From Diphasiastrum complanatum (lineage: Eukaryota; Streptophyta; Lycopodiopsida; Lycopodiales; Lycopodiaceae): a stretch of DNA of 64,000 nucleotides. The stretch spans positions 45,506,880 to 45,570,879 of the forward strand of contig CM055103.1 in assembly GCA_029204225.1 (NCBI GenBank), in the 5' to 3' direction. The position numbers and the translations under genes were made by a program. This document shows positions 11,077-22,954 of the stretch, piece by piece; the first letter of the stretch is position 1, and the number at the start of each line of letters is the position of its first letter. The notes below the pieces were generated by a model. It saw only the letters and a list, made by a program, of their open reading frames with translations, was not told where the DNA came from and ran no database searches.

Positions 11077-12990
11077 GTGTACAAACTCTACGATCCAACC
11101 ACGAAGAAGGTTGTTTTGAGCAAAGATGTGAAGTTCGACGAGTCCACATTCCCTGGACTGAAAGACGAAAGAGACATGAGATCTTTACACTACTGCCTAT
11201 TCAAGAGGGAGATCGAGGACATACATCAAATCAAAATGCAGAGCCCTAGATTCCAGAGCAGCAGGAAGCAGAGGATCGATTCCATGAACAAGAAATGTTC
11301 GAGTAGCGATGAAACAAACCTCGAAGGTCAACAAGACAAAGAAGACCTCCAGATCGCTATTCTGAGAATCTTCAATGGAGCGAAGACATGCAATTCGAGT
11401 ACTGCAGCTTCACAGAAGAGCCAGCAACATATCAAGAAGCTATCCAGAGTCAAAAGGGAGAATTCTGGAAGTAGGCAATGTCAGAGAAGATCGAGTAGAT
11501 GAGGCAAAAAGAGGCATGGACATTAGAGCCACAGCTAGAAAACAGAAAAATAGTCGACTGCAAGTGGTTATACAAGAAAAAGCTAAAATCAAATGGCATT
11601 ATTGGCCACTACAAGGCAAGGCTCGTCGCAAAGGGCTACACACAGAGATATGGTGTCGACTATTTTGACACATATTCACCCATGGTGAAGATGACAAGCA
11701 TAAGGCTACTCCTTGCATATGCCAAATAGTACAATCTGGAAATTCACCAGATTGACGTGAAAACAACCTTTCTCCACGGAGATCTAGAGGAGGAAATCTT
11801 CATGAAGCAACCTGAAGGCTATGAAGACCCCGACAACAGACAATATGTCTGTCGATTGCAAAGATGCATCTACGGTCTAAAACAGACATTGTGGGCTTGG
11901 TACAAAAAGCTTGATGGTCTTCTGAAGTCTCTAGACTTTAACCCTACTCAACCAGACTGTAATGTCTACATCAAAAGAGTAGGAAAGGATTTTGTGATAT
12001 TGACCATTTTCGTGGATGATTCACTGATGATAGGAAATTCTTTGATGCTGATCAAAGACACGAAGAGTCAGATTTCTGAAAGCTACAAAATCACAGATCT
12101 TGGAGAAGCAACAAAATACCTAGGGATGGAGATCATAAGAGATCGAACAAATGGCGAAATGCACTTGAGTCAGTCAGAATACGTCAAAAAAGTGCTGAAG
12201 CAGTACCACATGATGGACTGTAGAAAAAAGCCACACCAATGATAGTTGGAGCCAAGCTCACAAAATAGGATTGTCCAAAAACAGAAGAGGAAGAACAGAA
12301 GATGGCAGATATATCCTACCAGAACTTAATCGGGAGTTCGATGTACTTGACAATTTGTACCAGATCGGATCTGGCCTTCTCTATTTATGCATTGAGCCAA
12401 TTCTGTTCCAATCCTGGTCTAGCACATTAGCAAATGGCCAAACGAATCCTACAGTATCTAAAGGATACCCAGAATATTGGATTAACCTGCAGAGCTAGAA
12501 ACGAGGAGAAAGGATTTGAGCTGCATCACTATAGTGATGCGAGCTGGGCGAGCTGCAAGGATGACAACAAGTCCATTACTAGAGAATGTACAATAGCATG
12601 CGGAGCTGCAGTCAGCTGGATATGCAAAAAACAAACCTTGGTAGCTCAATCCTCTTGCGAAGCTGAGTATGTCGCAGTCTCAAAAGTGGCGAATGAGGTA
12701 GTGTGGCTGCGGATGATATTGGAGACAATTGGGATACCACAAGAGGGGCCAAGGATGGACTCCCAGAGTGCCATCTATCTGTCCCAGGATCCTATCTTCC
12801 ATTCAAAGACGAAACACATTCCTCTGAAGTACCATCACATTCGAGATTTGATCTTGAAAGGAGAGCTCCAGGTCCAGTTCATAAAATCAGAAAGTATGAT
12901 TGCAGATCTCCTCACGAAACCGCTCAACAAGCCACTCTTTACCAAGCAAAGAGAGACAATTGGATTAAATGAACAAAGCTGCAAGGTTCA
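11077..12990 (+). pseudogene. Copia-3 reverse transcriptase-RNase H remnant
   Basis: RT motifs appear across frame breaks: [29 protein letters not shown], then IDVKTTFLHGDLEEEIFM, YGLKQTLWAWYKKLD and the catalytic box TIFVDDSLMIG near 12010. RNase H follows at about 12520 with HYSDASWASC, SSCEAEYVAVS and KHIPLKYHHIRDL, ending ADLLTKPLNKPLF. The catalytic boxes survive but stops at 11727, 12240 and elsewhere disable it. Confidence 0.9.
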
Positions 12991-12998
12991 AGAGGGAG

Positions 12999-13600
12999 TG
13001 TCAAAGATGGTGAACTCCTGCAACTTTGTCGCAGCACGAACAAGACACGAATGTCGAACGACAACAATTCGTGACAGTCAACATGTCTTTGACTCGAAGC
13101 ACGAACGAATCGTAAACACACCTCCAGGACCGCAAAACAAAAAGAACGAAACAAACGAAGAGAAATCCTTCGCGCTGTCAGCTGGTAGCTCAACGAACTT
13201 CATGCCTAGCTGAAACGAATAGCAACGACGGAGACTAACTAACATTAGCGTTAACTAGTCTTGTGATTCTACATTTAGCTATCTTGTAAACTCCACACAA
13301 TGGAGGTATAAATGATCCTCTCTGGATCATAACAATATATAGAAGGAAAAAAGAAGAGAGATAGTATACAAAGATCTGTAAGAAACAGAGAGAGATGTAG
13401 CGAATAGAGTAAGAAACCAAAAATACCATAGCTGTGCATGAAAGTCTGCCAACGAGTAGAACACAGTGAAAGAGCAAAGAGTCATTCCGCCAACGAGCAA
13501 GACACTGACGATCTTGCTCTAAAACCAAAACTGACAATATAGTTGCTCTATTTCGTGTATCTCTTGGTCTTGAGCTATGTCTCTTGATTGCTAGAATAAA
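12999..13600 (+). repeat. Copia-3 3' LTR (right end uncertain)
   Basis: It starts TGTCAAAGATGG immediately after the polypurine tract. A plausible TATA-like TATATA lies near 13335 with many GA-rich words. No second LTR is available for comparison, so the end is an estimate. A 13620-13835 stretch that follows has no recognised content. Confidence 0.6.
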
Positions 13601-13835
13601 ATATGTTCTGTGATGCGTAGTCAAGTGTTTGGGATCCCGTAAGAGCTTTTGCGAGAAAAGAAAAATCAAAGATAGAAAATTGTTTGCGAATCAAAAGAGA
13701 CGACGAACACAAAACAAGAAAGAAAAAAGCTTCTACGACAGTTGTCTTGGACTTGTGACATATGTTCTGATGGTCACAAGGTCTTTCGAACAACCTTTGG
13801 CACCATTCTGGTTGAGGGACCAATGTTGGGAGTTA

Positions 13836-13955
13836 GGCCAACTTGTTTTCCTTTACCTCCTTGATCGTCATAGATAACTGCCAGCCACCGCATGAGCTTT
13901 CATTTGGAAATTGGACCAGGTAGGCATTGATCTCGTCCTCTACCAATTTTGGCCT
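13836..13955 (-). pseudogene. possible C-terminal end of aORF copy 2
   Basis: Removing Gypsy-1 (TSD GGCCT) brings this segment next to the aORF fragment at 28857. On the minus strand one frame reads RPKLVEDEINAYLVQFPNE and ends in a stop at about 13836. It is short and the frame relation across the junction is not clean, so this is a weak assignment based mainly on position. Confidence 0.3.
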
Positions 13956-14829
<874 letters not shown>

Positions 14830-14842
14830 GTATCCCCCACCT
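14830..14842 (-). other. Gypsy-1 polypurine tract
   Basis: The minus strand reads GGTGGGGGATAC directly before the 3' LTR start TGTTGGG. This is the usual primer site for plus-strand DNA synthesis in LTR elements. Confidence 0.85.
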
Positions 14843-15004
14843 AAATAGGTGACGGTCCCACGACACCTGCCGGTGCTTGTTGTGGAAGAAGGTTGTTGAT
14901 ACATTTATTGCGGATGATGGAGTGCATCAGGAAAAGTGTGTATAAGGATCGCTTACGTAAAACCTAAAGCTTTATTCGATGATGAGGAGCCTATCCTAAA
15001 CTCT

Positions 15005-16640
15005 TCAAGAAGTGTTTGAGAAGGCTGGTGGCGACCAGTACTTGCGTAACCGGCTACCGTTGATGGGTGTAGCAAACGGTGTCCCATCCATTGTTTCTAA
15101 AGTCACTGCCCCTTGTGATAGGATGTCGGTGATGCGATAAGGGCCTTCACCAGTGAATTTCAGCTTTCCTTTGATCGCCTTTGTCTTGTACATGAGGACC
15201 AAATCTCCTTTTTGAAGATCTTTCTTGTGAAGACGACGATCATGCCAAGCCTTGCGACGTGCTTTCTCTGCAGCAAGAGCATGGACCGCTAACAAGCATG
15301 TTTCACACAACTTGTGTAGCGCTTTGTGATGAAGGTGGAGCAATCTTGTATCATCCAATCGTTGCACTATGGCAATGCGAAGAGATGGAACAAGAAATTC
15401 CACCAGCATGACTGCATCTTGGCCATACACCAGTTCTATGCACACAATTCTCATAGATGGATCCTGATGACTCACAAATCATGTCTCTTATAAGCAATAT
15501 AGATCAAAATAAACAGTTCCCAGTGAATTCTCTTCACACTGCTAATTCAACCAATTAACTTCTAAACAAGAGTAACCCAATTACTCAAGTCAATTAAATG
15601 ATTCATAAATCTTAAATGTCTAGGTATTAAATTCATATATTCCGAAACAATACCACATTTAGATCCTCACCCAAACCATTAGTAAGTTAATGAATTATGG
15701 AGTTTTTTTGGTGCTGCCTTTGTATGCAGTTCTGAAAGTCCACAGAGCAGCGTGTAGTTTGTGCTCCCAATCAGATCTGCTTGCTTCTACTATCTTTGTC
15801 AAAATGCCGCACAAAATCTTATTAGAAGATTCGGCTTGGCCATTGCCTCTTGGATAGTAAGGCGTGCTGAAATGATGGATCACAAAGAACTCTTCTAATA
15901 AGGCCTTGATGGTCTCGTTGACAAAGTGAGTTCCCCGATCGCTGACTATCTCCACTGGGCATCCGAAGCGTACAATAATACTTTCATAAAGGAACTTCGC
16001 GGTGGACCTAGCATCTACTACGTGCACTACTTTGGCTTCAACCCACTTTGTGAGATAATCTGTAGCCACGATAATATATCGGGCTTGGGTACTGCGAGCG
16101 GCTGGGTGAATAGGGCCGATGTAATCAAGTCCCCACTTCTCAAATGGCGCTTGAGCCAATACAGGATGTAACGGCTCATAATTCGCCTTCATTGGTCTGC
16201 GTGCCCTTTGACACACATGACATTGCTTGATATATGTCTCAGTATCCTTGTGCATTGTTGGCCACCAACAGCCGGATTGTAGAATCTTGCGTACTATTAC
16301 ATCTGCGGCAAAGTGTCCACCTCCCATTGCTTCATGCGAGAGGGACATGATCTGACTTGTCTCATGGGGCAGGATACAACGATGAATGATATTGTCGGCC
16401 CCTCCTCGATACAGTTGGTCGGCAATCAGCTAATATGGATGAGCTTTAAGTACAAGTTTCCGCTATTGCACCTTGGATAGTGACCGATCAGGTTGGCCAT
16501 TCATCAGATACTCAACTATGTCTGTGGCCCAATCCGGTACAACATCCACGTAAAATAAAGCAGCATCCGGTAATTCATCATTAGGCTTGGGATCCTTCTG
16601 TGTCGATTTGATTCATAATACATGATCCGCCATATAATGT
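15005..16640 (-). pseudogene. Gypsy-1 integrase, interrupted by a ~0.25-kb insert
   Basis: The 217-codon frame 16348-15695 carries the H2C2 finger (HEAMGGGHF ... CHVCQRARR) and a complete catalytic triad context: GLDYIGPIHPA, SDRGTHFVN and GNGQAESSNK. It is cut after STKKTP. The continuation ELVYGQDAVMLVEF starts about 250 bases further on (near 15437) and runs to KFTGEGPYRI, a GPY/F-like region, and a stop at 15005. No chromodomain follows. The N-terminal lead (QLYRGGADNIIHRC) extends back to about 16440. Without the insert the core residues look intact. Confidence 0.9.
15437..15692. other. unclassified ~255-bp insertion in Gypsy-1 integrase
   Basis: This AT-rich piece separates two halves of the integrase that are contiguous in the related copy at 700-740. 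I see no terminal inverted repeat, poly-A tail or clear target duplication. It could be a small MITE or SINE remnant, or filler DNA. Confidence 0.6.
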
Positions 16641-18090
16641 TGCTTGCCTTTACGAACCACTATTCAAAAAAAACTCGAGCAACAAGAGTAACCATCTAGT
16701 GATTCTCCCTATGTTGCAGGTTTTGTTGACTAGGTAGAGCAAAGGTTGATGATCAGTGTAGAATGCATAATGATTGCCATAGGATAATGGCGAAACTTCT
16801 TGACCACAAATATCATTGCCAAGGCTTCTCACTCAGTCGTTGAATAGTTGATTTCAGCATTGTTGAGTTGTCGGCTGGCGAAGCGAATAGGAAAGTCTTT
16901 CTTGTACTCGCCTGGCTGGGTCAAAACTGCTCCTATAGCATACTTTGATGCGTTGGTATGCACATGAAACTCAATTGTCCAATTGGGAGGCCGTAAGATT
17001 GGTGTAGATATAAGTGCTTCCTTCAGCTTTTGGAAAGCTTGTAGGGCTTCCTCCATCCAATGTGGATCAATTGTCAACTTGTAGATAGGACATGCCAAAT
17101 CCGCAAAGAATAGAATGAACATTCGGTAGTAATTGGCATGTCCCATAAATACATAAACTCCACGAATCGTTCCAGGGGGTGGAAGATCCATGATAGTATC
17201 TTAGACAGATCAGTGGTGATCCCATGTCTAGATACAATATGGCCTAGGATAAGACCTTGTGTGACCCAAAATTGGCATTTCTCTAGGCTCAATGATATTT
17301 GAAATTTGCGGCATTGTATAAGCACTCTTTCCAACTGAGATAAGTGTTCATCATTAAATTCATGCACGCAAAGATCATCGAGGAAGATCTCTAGGAATTT
17401 CTGTAAATAGTCCTTGAATGCCTTTTCCATGACGCGTTGAAAAGAGCTAGGGGCATTACAAAGACCAAATGGCATGACCTTGTAGGCACATGTACCCTAT
17501 TCAGTAGAAAATGCAGTCTTGTGTTGATCCTCCAGTGCAATCTTTACTTGGTTGTAGCCATTGAAGCCATCCAAAAAACTGGACTTCCGCTCCAGCTACT
17601 CGATCCAAGACGCTTTCTGTGAATGGTAAGGGAAAGTGATCCTTCCATGTCACAATGTTAACTGCCTTCAGATTGACACAAATTCGCATTTTGCCATTTT
17701 TCTTGGGAACAATGACTATGGGTGACACTCATTATGTGTGCTCGATTTCATAAATGAAATCGGCATCGAGCAACTTCTGCACTCTTGCTTGATTAGCTCG
17801 GTGTAGTTCGGGTTGCAGTGGTAATATCGGCTCACCTTTGGTGTTGCCCTTTCAACCAAAGGTATGGTGTGTTGGACTACAGACGATGGAATTCCTTTTA
17901 AATCTTTGTAAGACCATGCAAAGCAGTCTTTATACTCCATCAGTAACTTCTGCAGTTTGGTGAATTGTGAGGGCGTGACTTGTGCTCCCACATGAACAAT
18001 TTTGTCTTCTTCACCTAGGTCTACTAAATTCATCGGTTGAGTGCGAACCGATCCCTCGTAGACTTGTTCTTTTTTTTTTTTTATTTGCAT
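16600..18090 (-). pseudogene. Gypsy-1 reverse transcriptase and RNase H remnant
   Basis: RT opens with a pre-RT stretch (KLLMEYKDCFAWSYKDLKGI), then SPIVIVPKKNGKMRICVNLK and, after a frame change, MPFGLCNAPSSFQRVME. The catalytic box is FLDDLCVH, keeping both Asp residues. The connection region reads FMGHANYYRMFI. RNase H starts FHVHTNASKYAIGAVL, where the first catalytic Asp position (usually in DAS) is Asn, and continues FYTDHQPLLYLV with its Asp kept. At least four frame breaks make it inactive. Confidence 0.88.
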
Positions 18091-18106
18091 CAGGTTCCTG
18101 TTGCGC

Positions 18107-18400
18107 TTTTGGCATCATAATCACCACATCGTCCAAGGTATAACTCTTGAAGTTTTCTAACACATCATGGACTGGTGCCTTATTCGTTTCTTCCTTCAAA
18201 AGGTTGATCTTAGCACGATTCGTGAGTGATATCTTGTGCATTGCTTCTGACATTCCTGAAGCTGATGAGTGATATATTGTGGCATCATGATCACCACGTT
18301 GTCCAAGGTATAACTCTTGAAGTTTTTTGGCACATCATGGACTGGTGCCTTACTCATTTCTTCCTTCAAAAGGTTGATCTTAGCACATTCCTGAAGCTGA
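18107..18400 (-). repeat. imperfect tandem duplication in Gypsy-1 pol linker
   Basis: Two copies of ~110 bases (GGCATCATAATCACCAC at 18107 and GGCATCATGATCACCAC at 18282) encode twice the segment INLLKEE...KAPVHDV...NFKSYTLD. The unit spacing is about 175 bases, with a smaller shared piece CATTCCTGAAGCTGATG at 18252 and 18387. The duplication lies between protease and RT, in a spacer region. Confidence 0.85.
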
Positions 18401-18982
18401 TGTCGAAGCTTGGTCGGATGACCCTTGAGCACGCGATTCAGCAACTTTCTTCTTGCCTTGTATATTGTTGTTAGTTGTTGCTGCTTCTTTGCTCATTGTC
18501 TTCTGTTGAGGTTCTTTGACATTCAGCACATGGTTCCGAATGTCTTCATCCACTGTTGCTATAGCCTCTTCGGGTAAATCGCTCCACTTGATCACCTGAT
18601 TGTATCTTTGCTTTTGTTGATTTTTCTTTGGTAGAGGTGCTTTTGATGGTGGCATCTTGGAGACTTTAGCATATTGAGATTTCTGAGGCGGTTGAGCTGG
18701 TATTCATTGAACTCCATAACATGTAGAATCCATGTGGTATAGGATCTGCTCATTTGTAAGCTCAACTTCCTTGTCATAGGCCAATGCATGTTGCCATGGA
18801 ACTAAATCATCTTCACCAGGTTCTGGAATAGGTTCTGGTGACAACCATGCTACGTTTATCATGGTCACCCCATATGACATAGGCGTGTCAAGGGTGAATC
18901 CTCTCGGTGGTAATTTGTTGGGTTCTTAATCTATCTGGATCTGGATGACATGTATGCCCAGCCATACCACTCACATGATTGA

Positions 18983-21222
18983 TCAGCCAATTTGATGACG
19001 AACTTGGCAACTTTCAGGCCTTGTAGATTCCTTTTCATACAAAGTAGTGGAGATAAGGTTGACACCCGATCCTCCATCTACAATAGTAGCGTCTTTTTCT
19101 AAGAGTTTGTGCTTGATAGGAAGAGTTATATTGCGTTGCTCACTCTCCCAAGCCGCTCCCACACTTAGAACATTGTTGGATTCTTCGAATTTGGCGCAGA
19201 ATAATGGTTCTTTGGAAGGTATGTCCGAGTCGGTGTTCAACCAATCTGACAAGACAGCCTTTGCTTGATGTGCAAGTCGAAGGAACTCTCCAATAGAGAT
19301 GTTCATTCTACTGGATAAGATGCTTGTCAATAGTGTCGTCCTTGGAGCTTCGAATTTTGCCATATGGAATGATTCTTCTTGATGGTGTAATTGCACGTTC
19401 ACATATGATCTGTGTGGTGAACCTTGCAGTGCGTTGGCTTGTTGATCTCTTTCTGGTGCAGTATCTTGAGGAGCTGTCGGTTGATATGTAGCTTGAGCAG
19501 CTTCCTCCGCTTGTGCTTCTTGTATCCAATGCTTGATCTTCTGATATCGTCTTTGTTCATCCTTCACATTCGGATAAGGTAATACCGCTCCTCTTGATGT
19601 TGAAGGTTGATCAGTTGGCACTGATACAGAGTGTGGCGATGATGGAGCTACCTCCTTGCGCTTTTGTGCTTGCGTAATAGCTAACACTGGAACATTAGGA
19701 TAGGGAGGTCTCCTTGGCAAAGTTGAGTGTGGAGTTGTGCTTGGACCTGCTAATTGAACTGCAATCCAATTCAATGGTGCACTAGTGCTGGCTCTCAATG
19801 GACAATTCTTGTAGCAATGTCCATATCCACACTCGCGACAGAAGGGCGTATAAATTCCTTTGTTTGGACATTCAGCAATCCTATGTCCTTCTCCGCATCC
19901 ATAACATCCATATAATCTACCCCCTTGGCGTTGTGGTTGTGCAGCATATGTAGCATAATACTCATTAATAGCAAGATCGATGAATGGTTCATCAGGTCCA
20001 TACCATTGTTGCATTTCCTGTTGGGAAAATGTTTTAGCTTCTGCCGTCGTGAGATTCACTTGGGCCACTTGAGGATTATTTGGCCCTGGTGGTGCTGGTA
20101 GTGCCATTCTTTGTTGTTGAGGGTCTGGTCCAAGCCTTGGTGCTGCATTAGGTGCTCCTTGATGGTAATCATAAGAGGTCTGGAATTGAGCTCTCTTTTG
20201 TTGTATGATCCATGGGTTGTAGGGGCAATACGCAATGTCATGTGAGGATGCATTGCATAGATGAAAATATCTGTGCGTCAGCTTCAAATTCTACTTCAGT
20301 ACCGGACACTTGTTGGAAGTGTGATTCTGGGTACAAATGGAACACCAAACATTGTCCCGTTGAGGATACTGCTACTGATAAGGATCTGGTTGTGGTGCTG
20401 CAGTATTCTGAAGAGCCTTCAGTTTTTGGTCAAACTGGGCTGTGAGCTGCTCCATCTGCTGCTTGTGTAACTTTGTGATCTATTCCATCAGCGATTCGTT
20501 GGACAAGCTCATAGAGGCTGAGGTCGATGCAATTGAAGGAGTCGAAACATGAAGAGTTGTAGTTCCTGGTGTAGAATCATCATCTTATCCTTCATCTTCT
20601 TCTCTCATTGCATCTTTCATAGCTTCGTGCAATGTGGCATACTGCTCCCTTCTTTTCAGCTCTCATCGGATGCTTCTAGGTAGTCCCGCTAGGAACTACA
20701 TAATGACCACATGATCAGGAGTAAGCTCCGCATTACACTTGGATCTCAAGTGTTTTATCCATTCGATGTAGTCTCTGACCCTTTCTCTTTTTCCCATCTT
20801 GATTTTGCTAAGCAAGAGGAACGGGTCTTCAAGAAACTTTCGTGGCTTAAATTTGGTGATTAAAGCTGCTTTTACCACTTCCCAGTCTATTTGTTCTTGT
20901 GTTGTCTGATTGAAAAACCAGTCTAAAATCGCTCCTGTCAGGGACATTGGAAATAGCTTCAGTTTTTCTGCCGGGGTGGTTTCACCATACATCTTGCATG
21001 CTTGCGCATAGCTCTGCAAGAATCTGATAGGATCGGTGGATCCATCAAATTTGGGCAGTTCCAATCTAGGAGATCTTCTGATTGCTTAGATAGGTACCGC
21101 TGGAATAGGAATATCTTGATCCATTGGATTTGGCTGATTTGGTCGGATCTCTTCCACTGATACTTGATGTAGCTCTAGATTCTCTGCAGGTAGTATTCTA
21201 CCATATCTCAATCTCATTTGCT
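18983..21222 (-). pseudogene. Gypsy-1 gag with protease
   Basis: A weak first ATG lies near 21222, with a TAA before the main capsid frame (21064-20696: MELPKFDGSTDPIRFLQSYAQ, then LDWFFNQTTQEQIDWEVVKA), which fits the retrotransposon gag family. After a broken stretch, a 434-codon frame runs 20287-18983. Knuckle-like motifs are CSICTQNHTSNKC near 20350, CYGCGEGHRIAEC and CRECGYGHCYKNC. All are CX2CX3HX4C, one residue shorter than the common spacing, as seen in other Athila-like Gag proteins. A Pro/Gln-rich linker leads to a protease site IVDGGSGVNLIS near 19070. The frame ends soon after. Confidence 0.85.
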
Positions 21223-21436
21223 GTGCAGATTTGATACAATGTGAAGGTATATAGCAACAGTGGATCTAAGTGGATCTTGTTCGGGTGATGATCAGTGGTT
21301 GATGATTGGAAGGGATGAAAGAAACACAAATAACTAACAAATTTTACTGGATGACAATTGAAATGGTTATTGAGAGAGATGGATGGACGGTGGCACAGAT
21401 TTGAGTGAGGTTGATCACACAAAAAAATGGATGTTG

Positions 21437-22080
21437 TGTGAAGTATTTCAGATCATTCAAGATCCAATCCATGTCCCAAATCTTTGGTTACAATAAGGAG
21501 CAAACTAACAATCCTGCCAATGTAGAAAAATCAGCATCTACATACAAAATGAGATGCAAAATCTAAGAGATACTGATCAAACATTAACCAAAATATAAAA
21601 TATGTTTGTTGTCTGTACAATTATAGTACCCTACTGTATTTCACACATGTGAAACCAAAAATAGCAATAAATGATCATTCTACACATAGAATTGCAAGAT
21701 AACATCATGAGAGTGCACCAATGAGTAGTAGAACCCAAAGAGAACCATGTATAATGATGAAATGAGAGAGAGAAGAGAGAAGATATGTCTCTCCATGAGT
21801 TACATCCTTTTATAGAGTGTCCAAACCCTATTTGGCCACTTGGCTTTCCCTCCAAAATGTAAACCCTACTATTTTTGGATATAAATTCAATGTACCCAAA
21901 GTTAAAATTTGAATCTCTCTCAAAATCGACTACCAATTTTCCCACACTTTCAAAAAGTGTTTATTGAATGTATTTTAAACTAATATAACTTTAAAAAGTT
22001 TATCTCTAAGTCTAAAATGAGTTTTGGCCTCTTATTGACAATTTACCGAAATATGACTAAACTAGTTGAAATCTATCACA
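21437..22080 (-). repeat. N1 3' LTR
   Basis: 644 bases, closely similar to the 5' LTR over its full length with a modest number of substitutions and small indels. It contains the palindrome TTCACACATGTGAA at 21640-21653. Confidence 0.95.
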
Positions 22081-22660
22081 CTCCCTCTTCAACTAGTTTT
22101 GGCATAGTTTTGACAATAGAACTTTGATCCAACTTTAGAATGATCTCCATCCTAAGTATAGATCTCCCTTCTAAGGCTCTAAAGTATCTTTCATAATTGA
22201 TATAGAGAATAGTGTCCAAATTGGATGCTTCACTATCTCTTACATCAATTTTACACATCAAGATATAACTAGAACATGAAGAACCAAATAGAATGTGAAT
22301 GAAATGATTCCTCCATGTTTCAAACTTTGAACTCTCTGGAAAATTACAGCAACCAAACAATAAATGCAAGTGATGACCATTTGCTTGCTTGTCTCCTCCA
22401 ACTTTGTCCTTTCTTGATATGTCTCCACCATAAAACTCCATGAATGAGCCTCCATCTCCATCTTGCCACAAGATATCATCAAACCTTGATGACTTGGGCA
22501 TGAATGAGTAACATAATGAACCTCCAATAGCTTCATTTCCATCAGCAAAACCAGCCAAGAATGCTAGTACAACTCCAACAATAAGATATTGCAAGACAAT
22601 GTAGCTAGTTTGTCCATATCTTGAAAATTTGCACACATCCACATGAAATAGCTCAAACAA
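22076..22660 (-). CDS. N1 downstream ORF, 194 codons, unrecognised
   Basis: An open frame at the 3' end of N1, running from MFELFHVDVCKF to a stop overlapping the LTR edge. I recognise no pol motif. A possible hydrophobic stretch lies near residues 23-42 (YLIVGVVLAFLAGFADG). The block NHFIHILFGSSCSSYILMCK, followed by RDSEASNLDT, resembles a segment in N2 (FIH...SILKASCK...RISEASKVDT). A 108-codon frame (22979-22653, KASNEFGKKSLFNEFDGQE) lies just upstream in another frame, so a longer ancestral ORF may be broken here. Coding potential is unproven. Confidence 0.45.
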   Translation of the reverse strand: MFELFHVDVCKFSRYGQTSYIVLQYLIVGVVLAFLAGFADGNEAIGGSLCYSFMPKSSRFDDILWQDGDGGSFMEFYGGDISRKDKVGGDKQANGHHLHLLFGCCNFPESSKFETWRNHFIHILFGSSCSSYILMCKIDVRDSEASNLDTILYINYERYFRALEGRSILRMEIILKLDQSSIVKTMPKLVEEGV

Positions 22661-22954
22661 TCAAGTAAAGTAAGCTTAAATAACACTTCCTTGTTGCTCC
22701 TTTGACCTTACTTGAGTCTTCAATAGTCTGCAAAAATAGATCCATAACATCTTTGCCAATTACCTCTCCTTTGATGCTCTTGACTAGCTCCAAATTGCCA
22801 ACTTTCTTTTTGCCTTGTTGAAGCTCTTTGAGACCAACCTCTTGATCTTCCTCTTGACCATCAAACTCATTGAACAAACTTTTCTTTCCAAATTCATTAC
22901 TTGCTTTTCCAGTATGAAAACCACGAGAACCAATATCCACTTGCATAGCATCAT

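Larger units (their letters stand above)
9302..13600 (+). mobile_element. Copia-3: decayed Ty1/copia element without 5' LTR
   Basis: The element has gag, protease, integrase, RT and RNase H in copia order, then a polypurine tract (AAGAGGGAG, 12990-12998) and the start of a 3' LTR (TGTCAAAGATGG, 12999). No 5' LTR or PBS is present: gag opens abruptly near 9302 within diverged LTR-like DNA. The end of the 3' LTR is not certain. Many stops and key-residue losses mark an old insertion. Confidence 0.8.
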
